A stretch of DNA of 63,532 nt, taken from positions 1-63,532 of the forward strand of contig NC_015729.1 in assembly GCF_000154785.2 (NCBI RefSeq), written 5' to 3'. The position numbers and the translations under genes are program-made. The stretch is from Roseobacter litoralis Och 149. GTDB taxonomy: Bacteria > Pseudomonadota > Alphaproteobacteria > Rhodobacterales > Rhodobacteraceae. Numbering within the stretch: position 1 is the stretch's first letter; each line of letters opens with the position of its first letter. Of this stretch, positions 19,170 to 29,781 are shown piece after piece. The notes beneath the pieces are model-generated. The model made no database searches, was not told where the DNA came from, and saw nothing but the letters and a program-made list of their open reading frames with translations.

Positions 19170-20172
19170 ATGAAAACTGCGCTCATCACAGGTACTGCCG
19201 GATTTATCGGGTATTTCACAGCCCGGGCCTTGCTGGCAGAGGGCTGGCGGGTGATTGGTCTGGATGCGATGACCAATTACTATGACGTGATCCTCAAACA
19301 GCGCCGCCATGAGATGCTCGCGCAGTCTCCGCATTTCACCCCCGTCATCGGTCGCCTTGAGACACCGGGGCTGTTGCAACAACTCTTTGCAGCGCATGAA
19401 CCCCAGCTTGTCATCCATCTCGCGGCCCAAGCCGGCGTGCGCCACTCCATCGACAATCCCGCATCCTATGTGCAGTCAAACCTTGTGGGCACGGCGGAAT
19501 TGCTGGAGGCGGTGCGCGCGCATCCCCCCGCCCATACGCTGCTGGCTTCGACCTCCTCGGTCTACGGCGCCAATACCGAAATGCCCTATCTGGAGACACA
19601 TAAAGTCGACACGCAGATGTCGTTCTATGCCGCCACCAAAAAGGCGACCGAGGCGATGACACACTCCTATGCGCATCTTTACGGGCTGCCGATCACCATG
19701 TTCCGGTTCTTTACCGTCTACGGCCCCTGGGGGCGTCCCGATATGGCGCATTTCAAATTCACCAAGGCAATTCTGAACGGAGACCCCATCGAGGTTTACA
19801 ACCACGGCAACCAGCAGCGGGACTTTACCTATATCGACGATCTGGTCGCAGGGATCGTAGCACTGGCCGATGCCATCCCGGACCCGAAGGCCCCGGTGCC
19901 GGGTGACAGCCTCTCGCCGGTCGCCCCCTTTCGCGTGGTCAACATCGGCAACGGCACGCCCGTCAAGCTGATGGATTACATCGCCGCGATCGAAGCCGCC
20001 TGCGGGCGCAAGGCCGAAAAGGTGTTTCGGGACGCCCAACCCGGCGACGTACCCGCCACCTGGGCGGACACCTCCCTGCTGGAGGCCCTCACCGGCCCCC
20101 CGCCCCACCACAAATGTCCGCACAGGGCTGCAACATTTCGTCGACTGGTACCGCAGCTATTACGAGGTGTGA
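19170..20172 (+). CDS. UDP-glucuronate 4-epimerase-like NAD-dependent epimerase (frameshift near the end)
   Basis: SDR-type sugar nucleotide epimerase, most like the enzymes that turn UDP-glucuronate into UDP-galacturonate. TGTAGFIG, HLAAQAGVRHSI, STSSVYG and YAATKKATE are present, with RFFTVYGPWGRPDMA afterwards. MKTALITG at 19170 is the start. After LEALTG a run of six C (20096-20101) shifts the frame. Removing one C restores TTNVRTG, HFVDWYRSYYEV and a TGA at 20170-20172; as written, the frame instead runs on to 20402. It may be a sequencing error, a slippage variant, or a real lesion removing only about 25 C-terminal residues. ugd at 30 kb would supply its substrate. Confidence 0.82.
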
Positions 20173-20727
20173 GGGATCACACGCCAAAAACCCAAAAGCC
20201 ACGTCATGAACGAGGGGGCCTCGAGAGCAGCTCAGCGGGCTTTTCAATCTGGCTAAGGCTGGCCGCAGCTACCGCCAATTTCCACCGAAGACAACTTGTC
20301 GACACGGATCTGTTTACAGGGCACCCAATTGCTTTTGCCATCAGTCAGTCCCGCCTGAACGGCTCATCGTTTTCTGCAGGTGACATCGACGCGCCGCCTT
20401 AGTTGATGGGCCCGTCAAAAAAACACAAAATCATAAAAGTTCTACTTTTGTATATATCCTGCTGCTGCGTTTGAAACAATTGTTCAGATGTTTTCGACCA
20501 ATATGGATCATCGCGTCATCCAGTCTGTTTCCAAAGTTCATCTCAGGCATGACTTTGACGTAGCTGTGGGCTTTGTTCGCAATGATCGGCAAGATCACGC
20601 AGCCAGACCTTTCACATTCACTCTTTCACACGAAAACACTTGAATTGCGCGGGCTGGAGTCCTTAAAGACGCCCAGACCCCATAATTATGCATGTGCAGC
20701 AAAAACCGAGTACCGTAGGAATATTTT
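20173..20727. other. Intergenic region before the PAPS synthesis gene
   Basis: No gene recognised. The 3' part from about 20400 is AT-rich and should hold the promoter of the downstream gene. A 10-bp palindrome AACAATTGTT lies at 20475-20484. Confidence 0.4.
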
Positions 20728-22440
20728 ATGAACGCTTTGAACCTTGCCCCGATCCCCGAACTTTATGTGTCATACGAGTCAGCGCAAAAGCTCAAGACTG
20801 AGGCTGGCAACCTGATCAGCTGGGATCTCACGCCGCGCCAGATCTGTGATCTGGAGCTGTTGATGAACGGGGGGTTCAATCCGCTCAAGGGGTTCCTCAG
20901 CGAAGCGGATTACAATTCCGTCGTCGACACCATGCGCACCACCGATGGCGCGCTTTGGCCGATGCCGATCAATCTGGATGTGGATGAGAAATTCGCCGAA
21001 GGGCTGGAGATCGGGCAGGACATCGCCCTGCGCGATCAGGAAGGTGTGATCCTCGCCACCATGACCGTCACCGACCGTTGGGAGCCCAACAAGGCCCATG
21101 AGGCGGAAAAAGTCTTTGGTGCGGACGATTCTGCGCATCCGGCGGTGAACTACCTGCATAACCACGTAGGCAAGATCTATCTGGGCGGCCCCGTGACCGG
21201 CATCCAGCAGCCTGTGCACTATGATTTCCGTGCGCGTCGTGACACGCCAAATGAACTGCGCGCTTATTTCCGCAAAGTGGGCTGGCGCAAGGTCGTGGCG
21301 TTTCAGACCCGCAACCCGCTGCACCGCGCGCATCAGGAACTGACGTTCCGTGCCGCCCGCGAAGCACAAGCCAACCTGCTGATCCATCCCGTCGTGGGCA
21401 TGACCAAACCCGGGGACGTCGATCACTTCACCCGCGTGCGCTGCTATGAGGCGGTGCTGGACAAATACCCCGCCGCCACCACGTCGATGAGCCTGCTGAA
21501 CCTTGCCATGCGCATGGCCGGCCCGCGTGAGGCGGTCTGGCACGGTCTGATCCGCAAGAACCACGGCTGCACCCATTTCATCGTGGGCCGCGATCACGCA
21601 GGCCCCGGCAAGAACTCCGCCGGTGATGATTTCTATGGCCCCTATGACGCGCAGGACATGTTCCGCGCGCATCAGGAAGAAATGGGCATCGAAATGGTTG
21701 ATTTCAAACATATGGTCTGGGTGCAGGAACGCGCCCAATACGAACCGATGGACGAGATCAAGGACAAGGATGACGTGACCATCCTGAACATTTCGGGCAC
21801 CGAGTTGCGCCGCCGCTTGCAGGAAGGTCTTGAGATCCCCGAATGGTTCTCTTTCCCCGAGGTAGTGACCGAGCTGCGCCGCACGCGGCCCCCCCGCAAC
21901 CAGCAGGGCTTTACCGTGTTCTTCACCGGGTTTTCCGGCTCGGGTAAATCCACCATCGCCAATGCCTTGATGGTCAAGCTGATGGAGATGGGCGGGCGCC
22001 CTGTGACGCTGCTGGATGGCGATATCGTGCGTAAAAACCTCAGCTCAGAACTGGGGTTCTCCAAAGAGCACCGCGACCTGAACATCCGGCGCATCGGCTA
22101 TGTGGCCAGCGAGATCACCAAGAACGGCGGTATCGCGATCTGTGCGCCCATCGCACCCTATGCCTCTACCCGCCGTGCGGTGCGCGAGGACGTGGAAGCC
22201 TTTGGTGCCTTTATCGAAGTGCACGTGGCCACGTCGATCGAGGAATGCGAACGTCGCGACCGCAAGGGGCTGTACAAGCTGGCGCGCGAAGGCAAGATCA
22301 AGGAATTCACTGGCATCTCCGATCCCTATGACGTGCCAGAAAATCCTGAGTTGCGTGTTGAGACCGAAAATGTAGATGTGGATAACTGTGCTCATCAGGT
22401 GCTCCTGAAGCTTGAATCCATGGGGTTGATTGCTGGATAG
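20728..22440 (+). CDS. Bifunctional ATP sulfurylase / APS kinase
   Basis: Makes the sulfate donor PAPS from sulfate and ATP. The N-terminal 380 residues are a Sat-type ATP sulfurylase with a PUA-like start (LMNGGFNPLKGFL) and the catalytic QTRNPLHRAH at 193-202. The C-terminal part is APS kinase with P-loop GFSGSGKST near 400-408, LLDGDIVRKNL and the lid segment KGLYKLAREGKIKEFTG. The 570-residue fusion is complete. No sulfite-forming reductase lies nearby. Two sulfotransferase genes on the same plasmid (40696 and 41635) suggest the PAPS is for sulfating a polysaccharide; that link is inference. Confidence 0.95.
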   Translation: MNALNLAPIPELYVSYESAQKLKTEAGNLISWDLTPRQICDLELLMNGGFNPLKGFLSEADYNSVVDTMRTTDGALWPMPINLDVDEKFAEGLEIGQDIALRDQEGVILATMTVTDRWEPNKAHEAEKVFGADDSAHPAVNYLHNHVGKIYLGGPVTGIQQPVHYDFRARRDTPNELRAYFRKVGWRKVVAFQTRNPLHRAHQELTFRAAREAQANLLIHPVVGMTKPGDVDHFTRVRCYEAVLDKYPAATTSMSLLNLAMRMAGPREAVWHGLIRKNHGCTHFIVGRDHAGPGKNSAGDDFYGPYDAQDMFRAHQEEMGIEMVDFKHMVWVQERAQYEPMDEIKDKDDVTILNISGTELRRRLQEGLEIPEWFSFPEVVTELRRTRPPRNQQGFTVFFTGFSGSGKSTIANALMVKLMEMGGRPVTLLDGDIVRKNLSSELGFSKEHRDLNIRRIGYVASEITKNGGIAICAPIAPYASTRRAVREDVEAFGAFIEVHVATSIEECERRDRKGLYKLAREGKIKEFTGISDPYDVPENPELRVETENVDVDNCAHQVLLKLESMGLIAG

Positions 22441-22640
22441 GGCAGCCTTTCCAGCCGGTTCGATAATATCGCCGGTCAGCTAGTCTTCATTTTCGAACGC
22501 CCACTTCAAGTATGCTTTGGTATCTTGGTCCGGATTCTGAGATGGGCGGACCAGGGTTTGGTTCTGGCGCCTGCGATGTGGCAGATCGCCCCTGCTGCGG
22601 TACCGCCATGTGAGGTTCACGCAACCCTAACATCTGATTG
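22441..22640. other. Gap between PAPS gene and IS5 relic
   Basis: 200 bases with no gene or clear terminator. Confidence 0.4.
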
Positions 22641-22871
22641 CTAGGGTTTGTTGACGTTCACCTGATTTGAATGAGCGCAGCGGCCAATGATATGAACGCA
22701 GCAAAGCTCTGGCCCGTTTTGCATGATCGTATTGCAATACCTCTGTTTTCCTTGAGTTTGCCAAAGTAATTCTCGATCAAGTGCCGCCACTTGTATGTCT
22801 CTTTGTCGAAGGTTGAGGGGAGTCGACGAATGGATTTTGGTGGGATGACCGGGGTTATGCCGTTTTCGGCT

Positions 22872-24529
22872 TATTTTGTTGAAGAAGTCTTGTTGCTTTG
22901 AAGCAAGTCCTTTGATTCACTCGCTATTGTGGATTGGGGGAGGATTTTGCGATGATGGGCATTCAGGAAGCTCCGGCGCTGCTGTTTTACGACTTTGACA
23001 TGGAGGCGCATGTCCCGTCGGACCATATGCTGCGGGAGATTGACCGGTTTCTGGACGTTGGCACAATCCGCCAGCAGTTGAAGCAGTATTACAGCCACCT
23101 CGGACGTCCCTCGATTGATCCTGAACTGATCGTACGGATGCTGATAGTTGGATATGCTATGGGCATCCGGTCAGAACGGCGGCTTTGTGACGAAGTTCAT
23201 TTGAACCTGGCCTATCGCTGGTTCTGCCGCCTCGGCTTGAACCAAAAGGTACCCGATCACAGCACGTTCTCTAAATACCGCCCCTCTTGTCTTATGAATT
23301 GGGCAGTTCCTGTGCGAAGCCACCGTTGCACGCTGTATCTCGGAAGGTCTGGTCGGTGGTCATGGATTTGCTGTTGATGCCAGCTTAATCGAAGCAGATG
23401 TCGACAGAATGAACTCAACTGCTCAGGCAGATTGGGACGCATCCGCCATCGATCCGGATGATGCGCCCCAGGCTGTCCGGGAATACCTTGATGTTCTTGA
23501 CGACAAAGCGTTTGGAGCGTCAACATCTGTCAAACCCAAATTCACGTCGCATTCCGACCCGGCCAGCCAATGCCTCTCGGGACATTGCTGTGCAATGCCC
23601 TGCCGGTAATAGACTGCGGCGCGCAAGGGCCCTGCGATCTTCACGTATTCGAACAACTATCTGATCGACACGGACCATTCCGTCATCGTGGATATCGAGG
23701 CGACACGCTCAATCAGGCAGGCCGAAGTGGGCGCGGCGCAAACCATGGTTGGTCGAACAGAAGAGCGCTTTGGTATCAAACCGGACTGGCTCGTTGCGGA
23801 TACTGCCTATGGATCGGCGGAGAACCTCGCGTGGCTGACAAAGAAGCGCAGCATCATTCCGTTTATCCCTCTGGTCCATTGCCCGGCAGTGCATGTTTAC
23901 ATGCATGAGAGGGGACAAGTCGGAGCGTAAGGATTGCTCATTTTCCCGTTCCGACTTCGAATGGGACGAAGACAACGACCGCTATACCTGCCCTGAAGGC
24001 CAGCACCTGTTGCAGTCCCGCCGGAACTATTCTGACCCGCGCAGGAAAGAGCCAAAAACCGGGCGGCGCAGATACCGCGCCACCAAAGCAATATGCGATG
24101 CGTGCCCCTCAAAACCAAAATGCTGCCCAAACACTAACACCCGCTTCATCGGTCGCGAAGAACATGAGGACGCGCGTGACTTTGCCCGACTGGCTGCCAA
24201 GTCTCCCTTCAACCCCAAGGCCCAGGCCAAACGCAAAAAGGTCGAGATGCTCTTCGCCCACCTCAAACGCACTCTCGGCCTGGGGCGGCTCCGGCTTCGA
24301 GGCACCTGCGGTGTACAGGACGAATTTACACTCGCAGCAATCGCCCAGAACCTCCGAAAACTTGCAAAACTAAGGCCCAAGACCGCCGGAACAAGGATCG
24401 CGATATGATCTGAACCACCAAAACGACAGAACAACAAGCCGCCCAGTACAACGGGCGGAACAATAAGCCCGGGACCAACGCCGCGAGGCGGCCAACCCCC
24501 CAAATCACGGCGACTTCTTCAACAAAATA
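22872..24529 (+). mobile_element. IS1182-family element inserted in the IS5 relic
   Basis: 18-bp perfect inverted ends TATTTTGTTGAAGAAGTC at 22872-22889 and, reversed, 24512-24529. The transposase (22934-24408) begins MMGIQEAPALLFYDFDMEAHVP and contains HLGRPSIDPELIVRMLIVGY, WFCRLGLNQKVPDHSTFSK, KAFGASTSVKPKFTSHSDP, LIDTDHSVIVDIEATRS, WLVADTAYGSAENLAWL and KKVEMLFAHLKRTLGLGR. These are in different frames: there are breaks near 23280-23330 and 23570-23640, plus a third at 23877-23913 caused by a small palindromic insertion. The element is dead. Confidence 0.87.
23877..23913 (+). repeat. Small palindromic element, copy A (in IS1182 transposase)
   Basis: About 37 extra bases between the codons for PFIPLV and DKSERKD of the transposase. 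Head TGCCCGGCAG, stem TGCATGT, loop TT, stem ACATGCA, tail TGAGAGGG. It shifts the frame by one. It shares its architecture with copies at 28386, 29120 and 29857. Confidence 0.75.
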
Positions 24530-25246
24530 GGCCAATTCTGCCCGCAACCAATCCGCATCAAATGCGCGGTGAACCAACATGCGATCGGCGGACAGGCCGT
24601 CAATGAGATCGGGCACGGCGCTTCGATCATGTGCCTGACCAGGCATCAGGCAGAAATTGATGAGATTTCCCAAGGCGCCTGTGAGGGCAAGTATCTTGGT
24701 TGTGATCCCACCACGCGAATGTCCTATGGCCTGGCTGAGAGCCTTCCTTTTCGCCCTGACCAGAGCGGTGGACTTTGACGATAGAGCCGTCAATCGTTGC
24801 ATACTCAAAATTGACACCAGAGGATAAGGCTCTGAACATGCGATAAAAAGCATCGGCTTTCACCCACCGGCGGAACCGTTTCAAGATCGAATTCCACTTA
24901 CCGAACTCCTTGGGTAGTTCACGCCCCTTCGCCCCTGTGTGCACGATCCACAGAGCGGCTTCAATACACAAGCGCGAATCGCGGCCAGTTTGGCCCGCAT
25001 GCTTCGAAGTTCTACGGCAAAAGGGTTCAATAATCGCTCAATGGGCATCGGTCAGTACCCGTCGGATCAAGGCTGCTCTCCATTGTTTGCAACCTTGAAT
25101 CAGAAGTCGCGCCAATTGGGAATCCTGAACGTCAACAAGCCCTAGTAGAATACATCTAGCTGATCTATAGGTACTTCTAGTGATTCAGGATATCTTTACA
25201 CTGTGATGAGATACCTTAATTTCACACAATTGTGACAGGGTCTTTC

Positions 25247-26458
25247 ATGGCGTTACATTCTGACCGGCACATTCTGATTGTGGTAGAAAATCTGCCGGTC
25301 CCGCTGGATCGGCGCGTCTGGCTTGAGGCAACCTCGCTGCAACAGGCAGGCTATGAAGTATCTGTGATCTGTCCTATGGGCTGCGGTTGGAACAAAACCT
25401 ACGAGGTGATCGACGGCGTTCACATTTATCGCCATTCGGAGCCGCCTGAAGCTCATTCAGGGGCTGTGGCCTATGCACGCGAATACCTGCATGCCATGTG
25501 GCACTGGTTTTGTCTGGCTCGGACGGTATGGCGGCGCAAACCCTTTCAGGTTATCCAGGGTTGCAATCCGCCAGATTTGATTTTCGTGTTGGCGCTGTGG
25601 TACCGGTTTTGGGGCGTCAGCTATCTGTTTGATCACCACGATGTCTGCCCTGAATTGTACGAGGCGAAATTCGACAAGCAGGGACTGCTTTACAAGATAA
25701 TGCTGATCTGTGAACGACTCACCTTTGCAACAGCGTCCGTGTCTATGGCTACCAACGGTAGTTTCCGTGACATCGCAATTAGGCGTGGCAAGATGGCCTC
25801 GGAGGATGTGTTCGTAGTCCGGTCTGCGCCCAAAATCGATACGTTCCTGCCCGGTCCGGGTGATCCAGTCTACCGCAAGGGTGCCAAAACGGTGATGGGT
25901 TATGTGGGTGTTATTGGCCAGCAGGAAGGGATGGACTTGCTGGTGCAGGCTGCGCGCCATCTGATCAAGGACTTAAACCATACGGACGTACATTTTGTCA
26001 TTGCAGGTTTTGGCCCAACTCTGGATGAGGTTGTTGCCGATGCCGAAGCGCAGGGTGTCGGCGATTATTTCACCTTTACAGGCCCGCTTTACGGGCCGGA
26101 TCTATTGGATGCTCTCAACGTGATTGACATCGGTGTGTCGCCTGACCCCAAGAACCCGATGAACGATATCTCGACGATGAACAAGACAATGGAGTACATG
26201 ACTCTAGAGAAACCCAGCGTACAGTTCGACCTGACTGAGGGGCGTGTGTCGGCCGGCGAGGCTTCGCTTTATGCTTTGCCCAACGATCCCGTCGATTTTG
26301 CCAACAAACTCGCCGAGTTGATTGCCGATTCCGCCCGTGGAGTTGAGATGGGTAAAAAGGGCAGAGCCCGTGTCTTGGATAACCTGTCCTGGACGCACAC
26401 GACCCCACAGCTTTTGAAGGCCTATGACCGAATTTACGCCAAGCGGAGCAAGGCGTGA
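25247..26458 (+). CDS. Glycosyltransferase family 4
   Basis: Cytosolic GT-B enzyme expected to add one sugar to the lipid-linked repeat unit. The N-terminal domain begins HILIVVENLPVPLDRRVWLEA, a WbuB-like start, and contains VYRHSEP-like and DHHDVCPELYEAKF segments. The C-terminal domain has GYVGVIGQQEGMDLL, VHFVIAGFGP and the family EGRVSAGEASL region near the donor site. A GTG at 25232 would add five residues; the ATG at 25247 is preceded by CAGGG and is preferred (403 residues). It stands alone between two IS relics. Donor and acceptor are unknown. Confidence 0.85.
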   Translation: MALHSDRHILIVVENLPVPLDRRVWLEATSLQQAGYEVSVICPMGCGWNKTYEVIDGVHIYRHSEPPEAHSGAVAYAREYLHAMWHWFCLARTVWRRKPFQVIQGCNPPDLIFVLALWYRFWGVSYLFDHHDVCPELYEAKFDKQGLLYKIMLICERLTFATASVSMATNGSFRDIAIRRGKMASEDVFVVRSAPKIDTFLPGPGDPVYRKGAKTVMGYVGVIGQQEGMDLLVQAARHLIKDLNHTDVHFVIAGFGPTLDEVVADAEAQGVGDYFTFTGPLYGPDLLDALNVIDIGVSPDPKNPMNDISTMNKTMEYMTLEKPSVQFDLTEGRVSAGEASLYALPNDPVDFANKLAELIADSARGVEMGKKGRARVLDNLSWTHTTPQLLKAYDRIYAKRSKA

Positions 26459-26512
26459 TGCTGGACGCGCGTTAAAGTTCGTGGGCCAAAACTATACAAC
26501 TGAACGCTGATT

Positions 26513-27231
26513 TTAGGCAGCCTCCTGAAAGAGCTGATGCATGAATGCAATCTCGCCTTTAACGCGTGGCTGCTTGTTGTGAATGTGGTCTCTCTTGAGT
26601 GTCCTTTTCGTCTCGATCCCCGCTAACGTCGCCTGCGCAGATCGCAATGATCGGAAAATCTGGCGGTAACCGAGCAACCTCTTCAATGCCGCATGTTCAC
26701 TCTCAATGCGGTTGTTGAGATACTTGCGGCCGATGTGAGTAACGGAGTTGAAGTGCGGGTCATAATCGTGATTGATCTCGCGGATCACCTTACGATATGT
26801 CGGTGCCTTGTCCGTGCAAATAGATACGGGTCGATGCAAGCGCACCCGTTCAATAGCTCTATTTAGAAAGGCTTTAGCAGCTTTGACGTCTCGTCTTGCT
26901 GTGAGGCGAAACTCCACCAGCTAGCCGTTCGCATCAATTGCGCGCCACAGGTACCGCCATTTTCCACCGGCCCATATGTAGGTTTCGTCAACATGCCAAT
27001 CGAGGCTGCTGCGTTTAAGGTGCTTCTCTGTTCGCTTGGCCAATTCAGGGCCAAACTTTTGAACCCAGCGGTAGACAGTAGATCGATCTACGTCCAGGCC
27101 CCGTTCTGCCTGCAGATCAACGAGGTCTTGGTAGGACAACTGATATCGCAGATACATCCGCACGGCACGCAGAATAACTGCAGCCGGAAATCAATGTCGC
27201 CCGAACGGCTGTTTACGCGGCACGATATGGT
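26513..27231 (-). pseudogene. IS6-family transposase relic
   Basis: The minus strand gives RKQPFGRH, an in-frame TGA, then FPAAVILRAVRMYLRYQLSY, DVDRSTVYRWVQKFGPEL, LDWHVDETYIWAGGKWRYL, AIDANG and an amber TAG (26918-26920). LVEFRLTARRDVKAAKAFL, ICTDKAPTYRKVIRE and RIESEHAALKRLLGYRQIF follow. All three DDE residues survive, but two nonsense codons stop translation. Only the open frames 26921-27163 and 26513-26917 remain. Confidence 0.87.
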
Positions 27232-27430
27232 CCTTTCGCTACGCTCACTCTAACAAAACTAGGTTAATGCAACATGTATAACCGCCCTCAACGCAAGAGG
27301 TGATTTTGAGAAGTTTCTGACGCGCCACCGGGTGCTAACATGTATCCGGCTTCTGATGCTGCTGTCTACTTGCTGCGGGCCCGTAGGTGTTCGAAGTTCA
27401 AGGTCTGATCAGTCGTAAGCGGTGCGCCGT

Positions 27431-28946
27431 TCACACGGGTTTGGCGTAGTTCCACGGCAGCAACTCTTTTATGTCTGTTTGTTTGTGCCCGCCTGCGATA
27501 GCTCTCAGGACACCGGACAGATAGCCATGGGTTCGATCCCGCTGAGTTTGCAGGTCTCGATCAGGGATGCGATGACGGCCCAGTTTTGCGGTTGAGGGCG
27601 ATGGGACGGATGGTGCGCTCGACGGCGTTGGAATCCAGTTCGATGCGACCGTCGTCGATGAACCGGCATAACCCTTCCCAGTATTTAGCGATGTATTTCA
27701 GGGCCTCTCCGGTCGGCGATTTTGCCGAGACGCGGGCGCGGTTCTGGGCGAGCCAGAGCTCGAAGGCGTCGATGATGGGTTCTGAGCGGTCCTGTCGTGC
27801 AGCGTGCCGTTGATCGGCAGGCAGGCCGCGCAGGTCTTTTTCGATATGGTAGAGTGCCTGGATTTGAGCCAGGCCTTCCTGCGCGATTGGAGCAGCGCCA
27901 GATTGGGTGACGTCATGCAATTTTCGCCGCGCGTGTGCCCAGCAATAGGCCAGCACCACATCCTGTGTAGGGCGTTTGAGCAAGCGGTTATAGCCTGCGT
28001 ATCCATCAACCTGCAGGGCGCCGCTGAAGCCGCTCAAGATGTTATCCGCATGCTGCCCTGACCGACCGGGCGCATAGGTAAACGCCACTCCGGGCGGATC
28101 ATCCCCGCCCCATGGCCTGTCATCACGGGCAAGGGCCCAGAAGTATCCGGTTTTGGTGCGTTTGCGCCCTGGGGCCAGAACCGGTGCGGGTGTTTCGTCC
28201 ATGAAGAGTTTGGTGGAGCGCTTCAGATCGGCCGTCAGCGCATCATAAACCGGGGTCAGTTCAAACGCCGACTTGCCGACCCATGCGGCCAAGGTCGAGC
28301 GGTCCAAATCGATCCCCTGACGGCTATAGATTTGCGCCTGCCGATAAAGTGGCTAGTGGTCCGCGTATTTTGAGACGAGCACATGCACTGCCCGACAGGC
28401 GATTTGCTATGCAAATCTGCCGAAAGGGGCGAGCGTTGCTTCGGTTGGCATACCGCCCGCGATGATGTGGGCGGGTGCAGGAGCCTGAGCAATCCTGCCC
28501 TCGCAGGACCGGCAAGCGTATTCAGGGCGGCGGGTGACAATTACCCGGAACTGGACCGGAATGATGTCCAGCCGTTCGCTGACATCCTCGCCAATGACGT
28601 GACGCTCAGTTCCGCAGGCGCAGGATCGCTCGGGTTCAATGACCACCTCAACCCGTTCCAGATGTTTGGGTAGTGATCCGCGATTGGTCTGGCGCGGCTT
28701 TGGGGGCCGCACGGGCGCGTTCCGCTCTTCTGCGTCGATCTCGGCTTCCACCTGCGCGATGGTGGTCTCGATATCCTCGAATTCCAGTTCATACTGGGCC
28801 GGGTCAATCTTCTCGGATTTGGACCCGAAGAGCGCCTTCTTGAACGAGGCAACCAAGGCCTCAAGTCGCGCATTCTGATCCTGTTGCGCACGAATGGTCG
28901 CCTTCAGATCGGCGATATTATCAGGTAATTTATCAGGCACGCTCAT
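27431..28946 (-). pseudogene. IS66-family transposase TnpC, broken
   Basis: Minus strand from about 28946: MSVPDKLPDNIADLKATIR, FKKALFGSKSEKIDP, the zinc-finger-like YACRSCEG, and IIAGGMPTEATLA. Then come 42 foreign bases with a TAG, and the frame resumes with HVLVSKYADH, another TAG, PLYRQAQIYSRQGIDLDRS, KLFMDETPAPVLAPG, VDGYAGYNRLL, YCWAHARRKL and SNAVERTIRPIALNRK. A deletion with frameshift follows, and the proper end ELLPWNYAKPV with TGA at 27431-27433 is visible in another frame. At least four lesions, so inactive. Confidence 0.88.
28386..28427 (+). repeat. Small palindromic element, copy B (in IS66 tnpC)
   Basis: Exactly 42 extra bases between the codons for TEATLA and HVLVSKYADH of TnpC, so in frame, but the insert contains TAG. 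Head CACTGCCCGACAG, then GC, stem GATTTGC, loop TAT, stem GCAAATC, and a diverged tail TGCCGAAAGG. It is the most diverged of the four copies. Confidence 0.75.
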
Positions 28947-29001
28947 GCCCAATCTCATGACAAAACAAAGGCAGCATGGCCCGTGCAAACGGCTCCGTGA
29001 G

Positions 29002-29394
29002 TCACTCCGCCGCAGCAGGTGCCGCCACCTCTAAAGGCTGAACCCGCCGCCAATCAAGACCAGCAAAGAGCGCTTCAAACTGAGCCGGTTCCAGACGCAT
29101 CACCCCGTTCTTGATCGCCCCCTCTCATCGCTGCTTTGCAGCGACTGCCGGGCAGTGGGACCATGTGAAGCTGTTATCTTCGAGCCGTTTGTAGGCCATC
29201 ACCAACCCGCTACCGTCCCAGTAGATCAGCTTCAGCCGATCCGCGCGCTTGGCCCGGAACACATAGACCGACCCATCAAACGGCTTCTGGCGCAGGTGGC
29301 TCTGCACCAAAGCGGCCAGCCCGTCATGACCCTTGCGGAAGTCCACCGGATCGCTGGCTACAAAGATCCGAACCTTGTGGGAGAGGGCAATCAC
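29002..29394 (-). pseudogene. IS66-family accessory protein TnpB, interrupted
   Basis: Starts VRIFVASDPVDFRKGHDGLA and continues VYVFRAKRADRLKLIYWDGS and YKRLEDNSFTW, the standard IS66 Orf2 protein. After that Trp come 39 extra bases ending the frame at TGA. Beyond the insert the proper C-terminus (AIKNGVMRLEPAQFEALF, GLDWRRVQPLEVAAPAAAE) is intact, ending at 29002. tnpA is not seen, so the left part of the element is lost where the IS110 fragment begins. Confidence 0.87.
29120..29158 (-). repeat. Small palindromic element, copy C (in IS66 tnpB)
   Basis: 39 extra bases (13 codons) inside tnpB. On the minus strand: head CCACTGCCCGGCAG, stem TCGCTGC, loop AAA, stem GCAGCGA, tail TGAGAGGG. In frame by length, but the TGA in the tail stops translation. 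The exact edges can slide by a base or two. Confidence 0.78.
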
Positions 29395-29398
29395 GTGG

Positions 29399-29644
29399 TT
29401 ATGGCCCGTGCGATCTCAGCAAGACCCGGTGATAATTACCGGTCGCCTCAAAGGCTACACGAACTGGACGTCCGTATTCCTTCAACGCGGTGACGAGGCG
29501 GTTAGAGTCGGCAAGGCTGTTCAAGACGGTTAAACGGCGTCGGCGTTTCTTATCTGGAACAGCAATCAAAACTTCATGCCGCGCTTTGGCAATGTCGATG
29601 GCAACCAAAACAGGTGTATCTTGTGCAATAGTCATCTCGGTCAT
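29399..29644 (-). pseudogene. IS110-family transposase N-terminal fragment
   Basis: From ATG 29644, after AAAGGAGACC, the minus strand reads MTEMTIAQDTPVLVAIDIAK, VLIAVPDKKRRRR and VRVAFEATGNYHR. This is the DEDD-domain start of a second, different IS110 transposase. It is cut after GNYHR where IS66 sequence begins, and the rest is absent. Confidence 0.82.
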
Positions 29645-29781
29645 AGTCGGTCTCCTTTGCGGTGTGGTTTGTGCAAAACCACTGTAGGGACCTGAGACCC
29701 GGCTATGACCACCTGCTGCGCTATTTGACGGCTGCGCAGGCAATCATAGCCTCTCAATCAGCGTTATTCCGAAGGTGTTAT

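Larger units (their letters stand above)
22641..25145 (-). mobile_element. IS5-family element split by an IS1182 insertion
   Basis: 20-bp inverted repeats at 22641-22660 and 25126-25145 match at 19 positions (CTAGGGTTTGTTGACGTTCA). Subtracting the nested element leaves about 847 bp, normal for the IS427 group of IS5. The transposase is on the minus strand. Its N-terminal part lies at 24530-25090 (CIEAALWIVHTGAKGRELP, FRRWVKADAFYRMF, TIDGSIVKVHRSG, LVHRAFDADWLRAELA) and its C-terminal part at 22660-22870 (GITPVIPPKSIRR, YKWRHLIENYFGKLKE). A frameshift in the N-terminal part adds to the damage. Both ends carry CTAG, a likely target sequence. Confidence 0.85.

Noticed and set aside
23890..23905. 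TGCATGTTTACATGCA as an IS1182 internal hairpin
   Set aside because: The same head and tail surround unrelated stems in three other genes, so it belongs to the palindromic element, not to IS1182.
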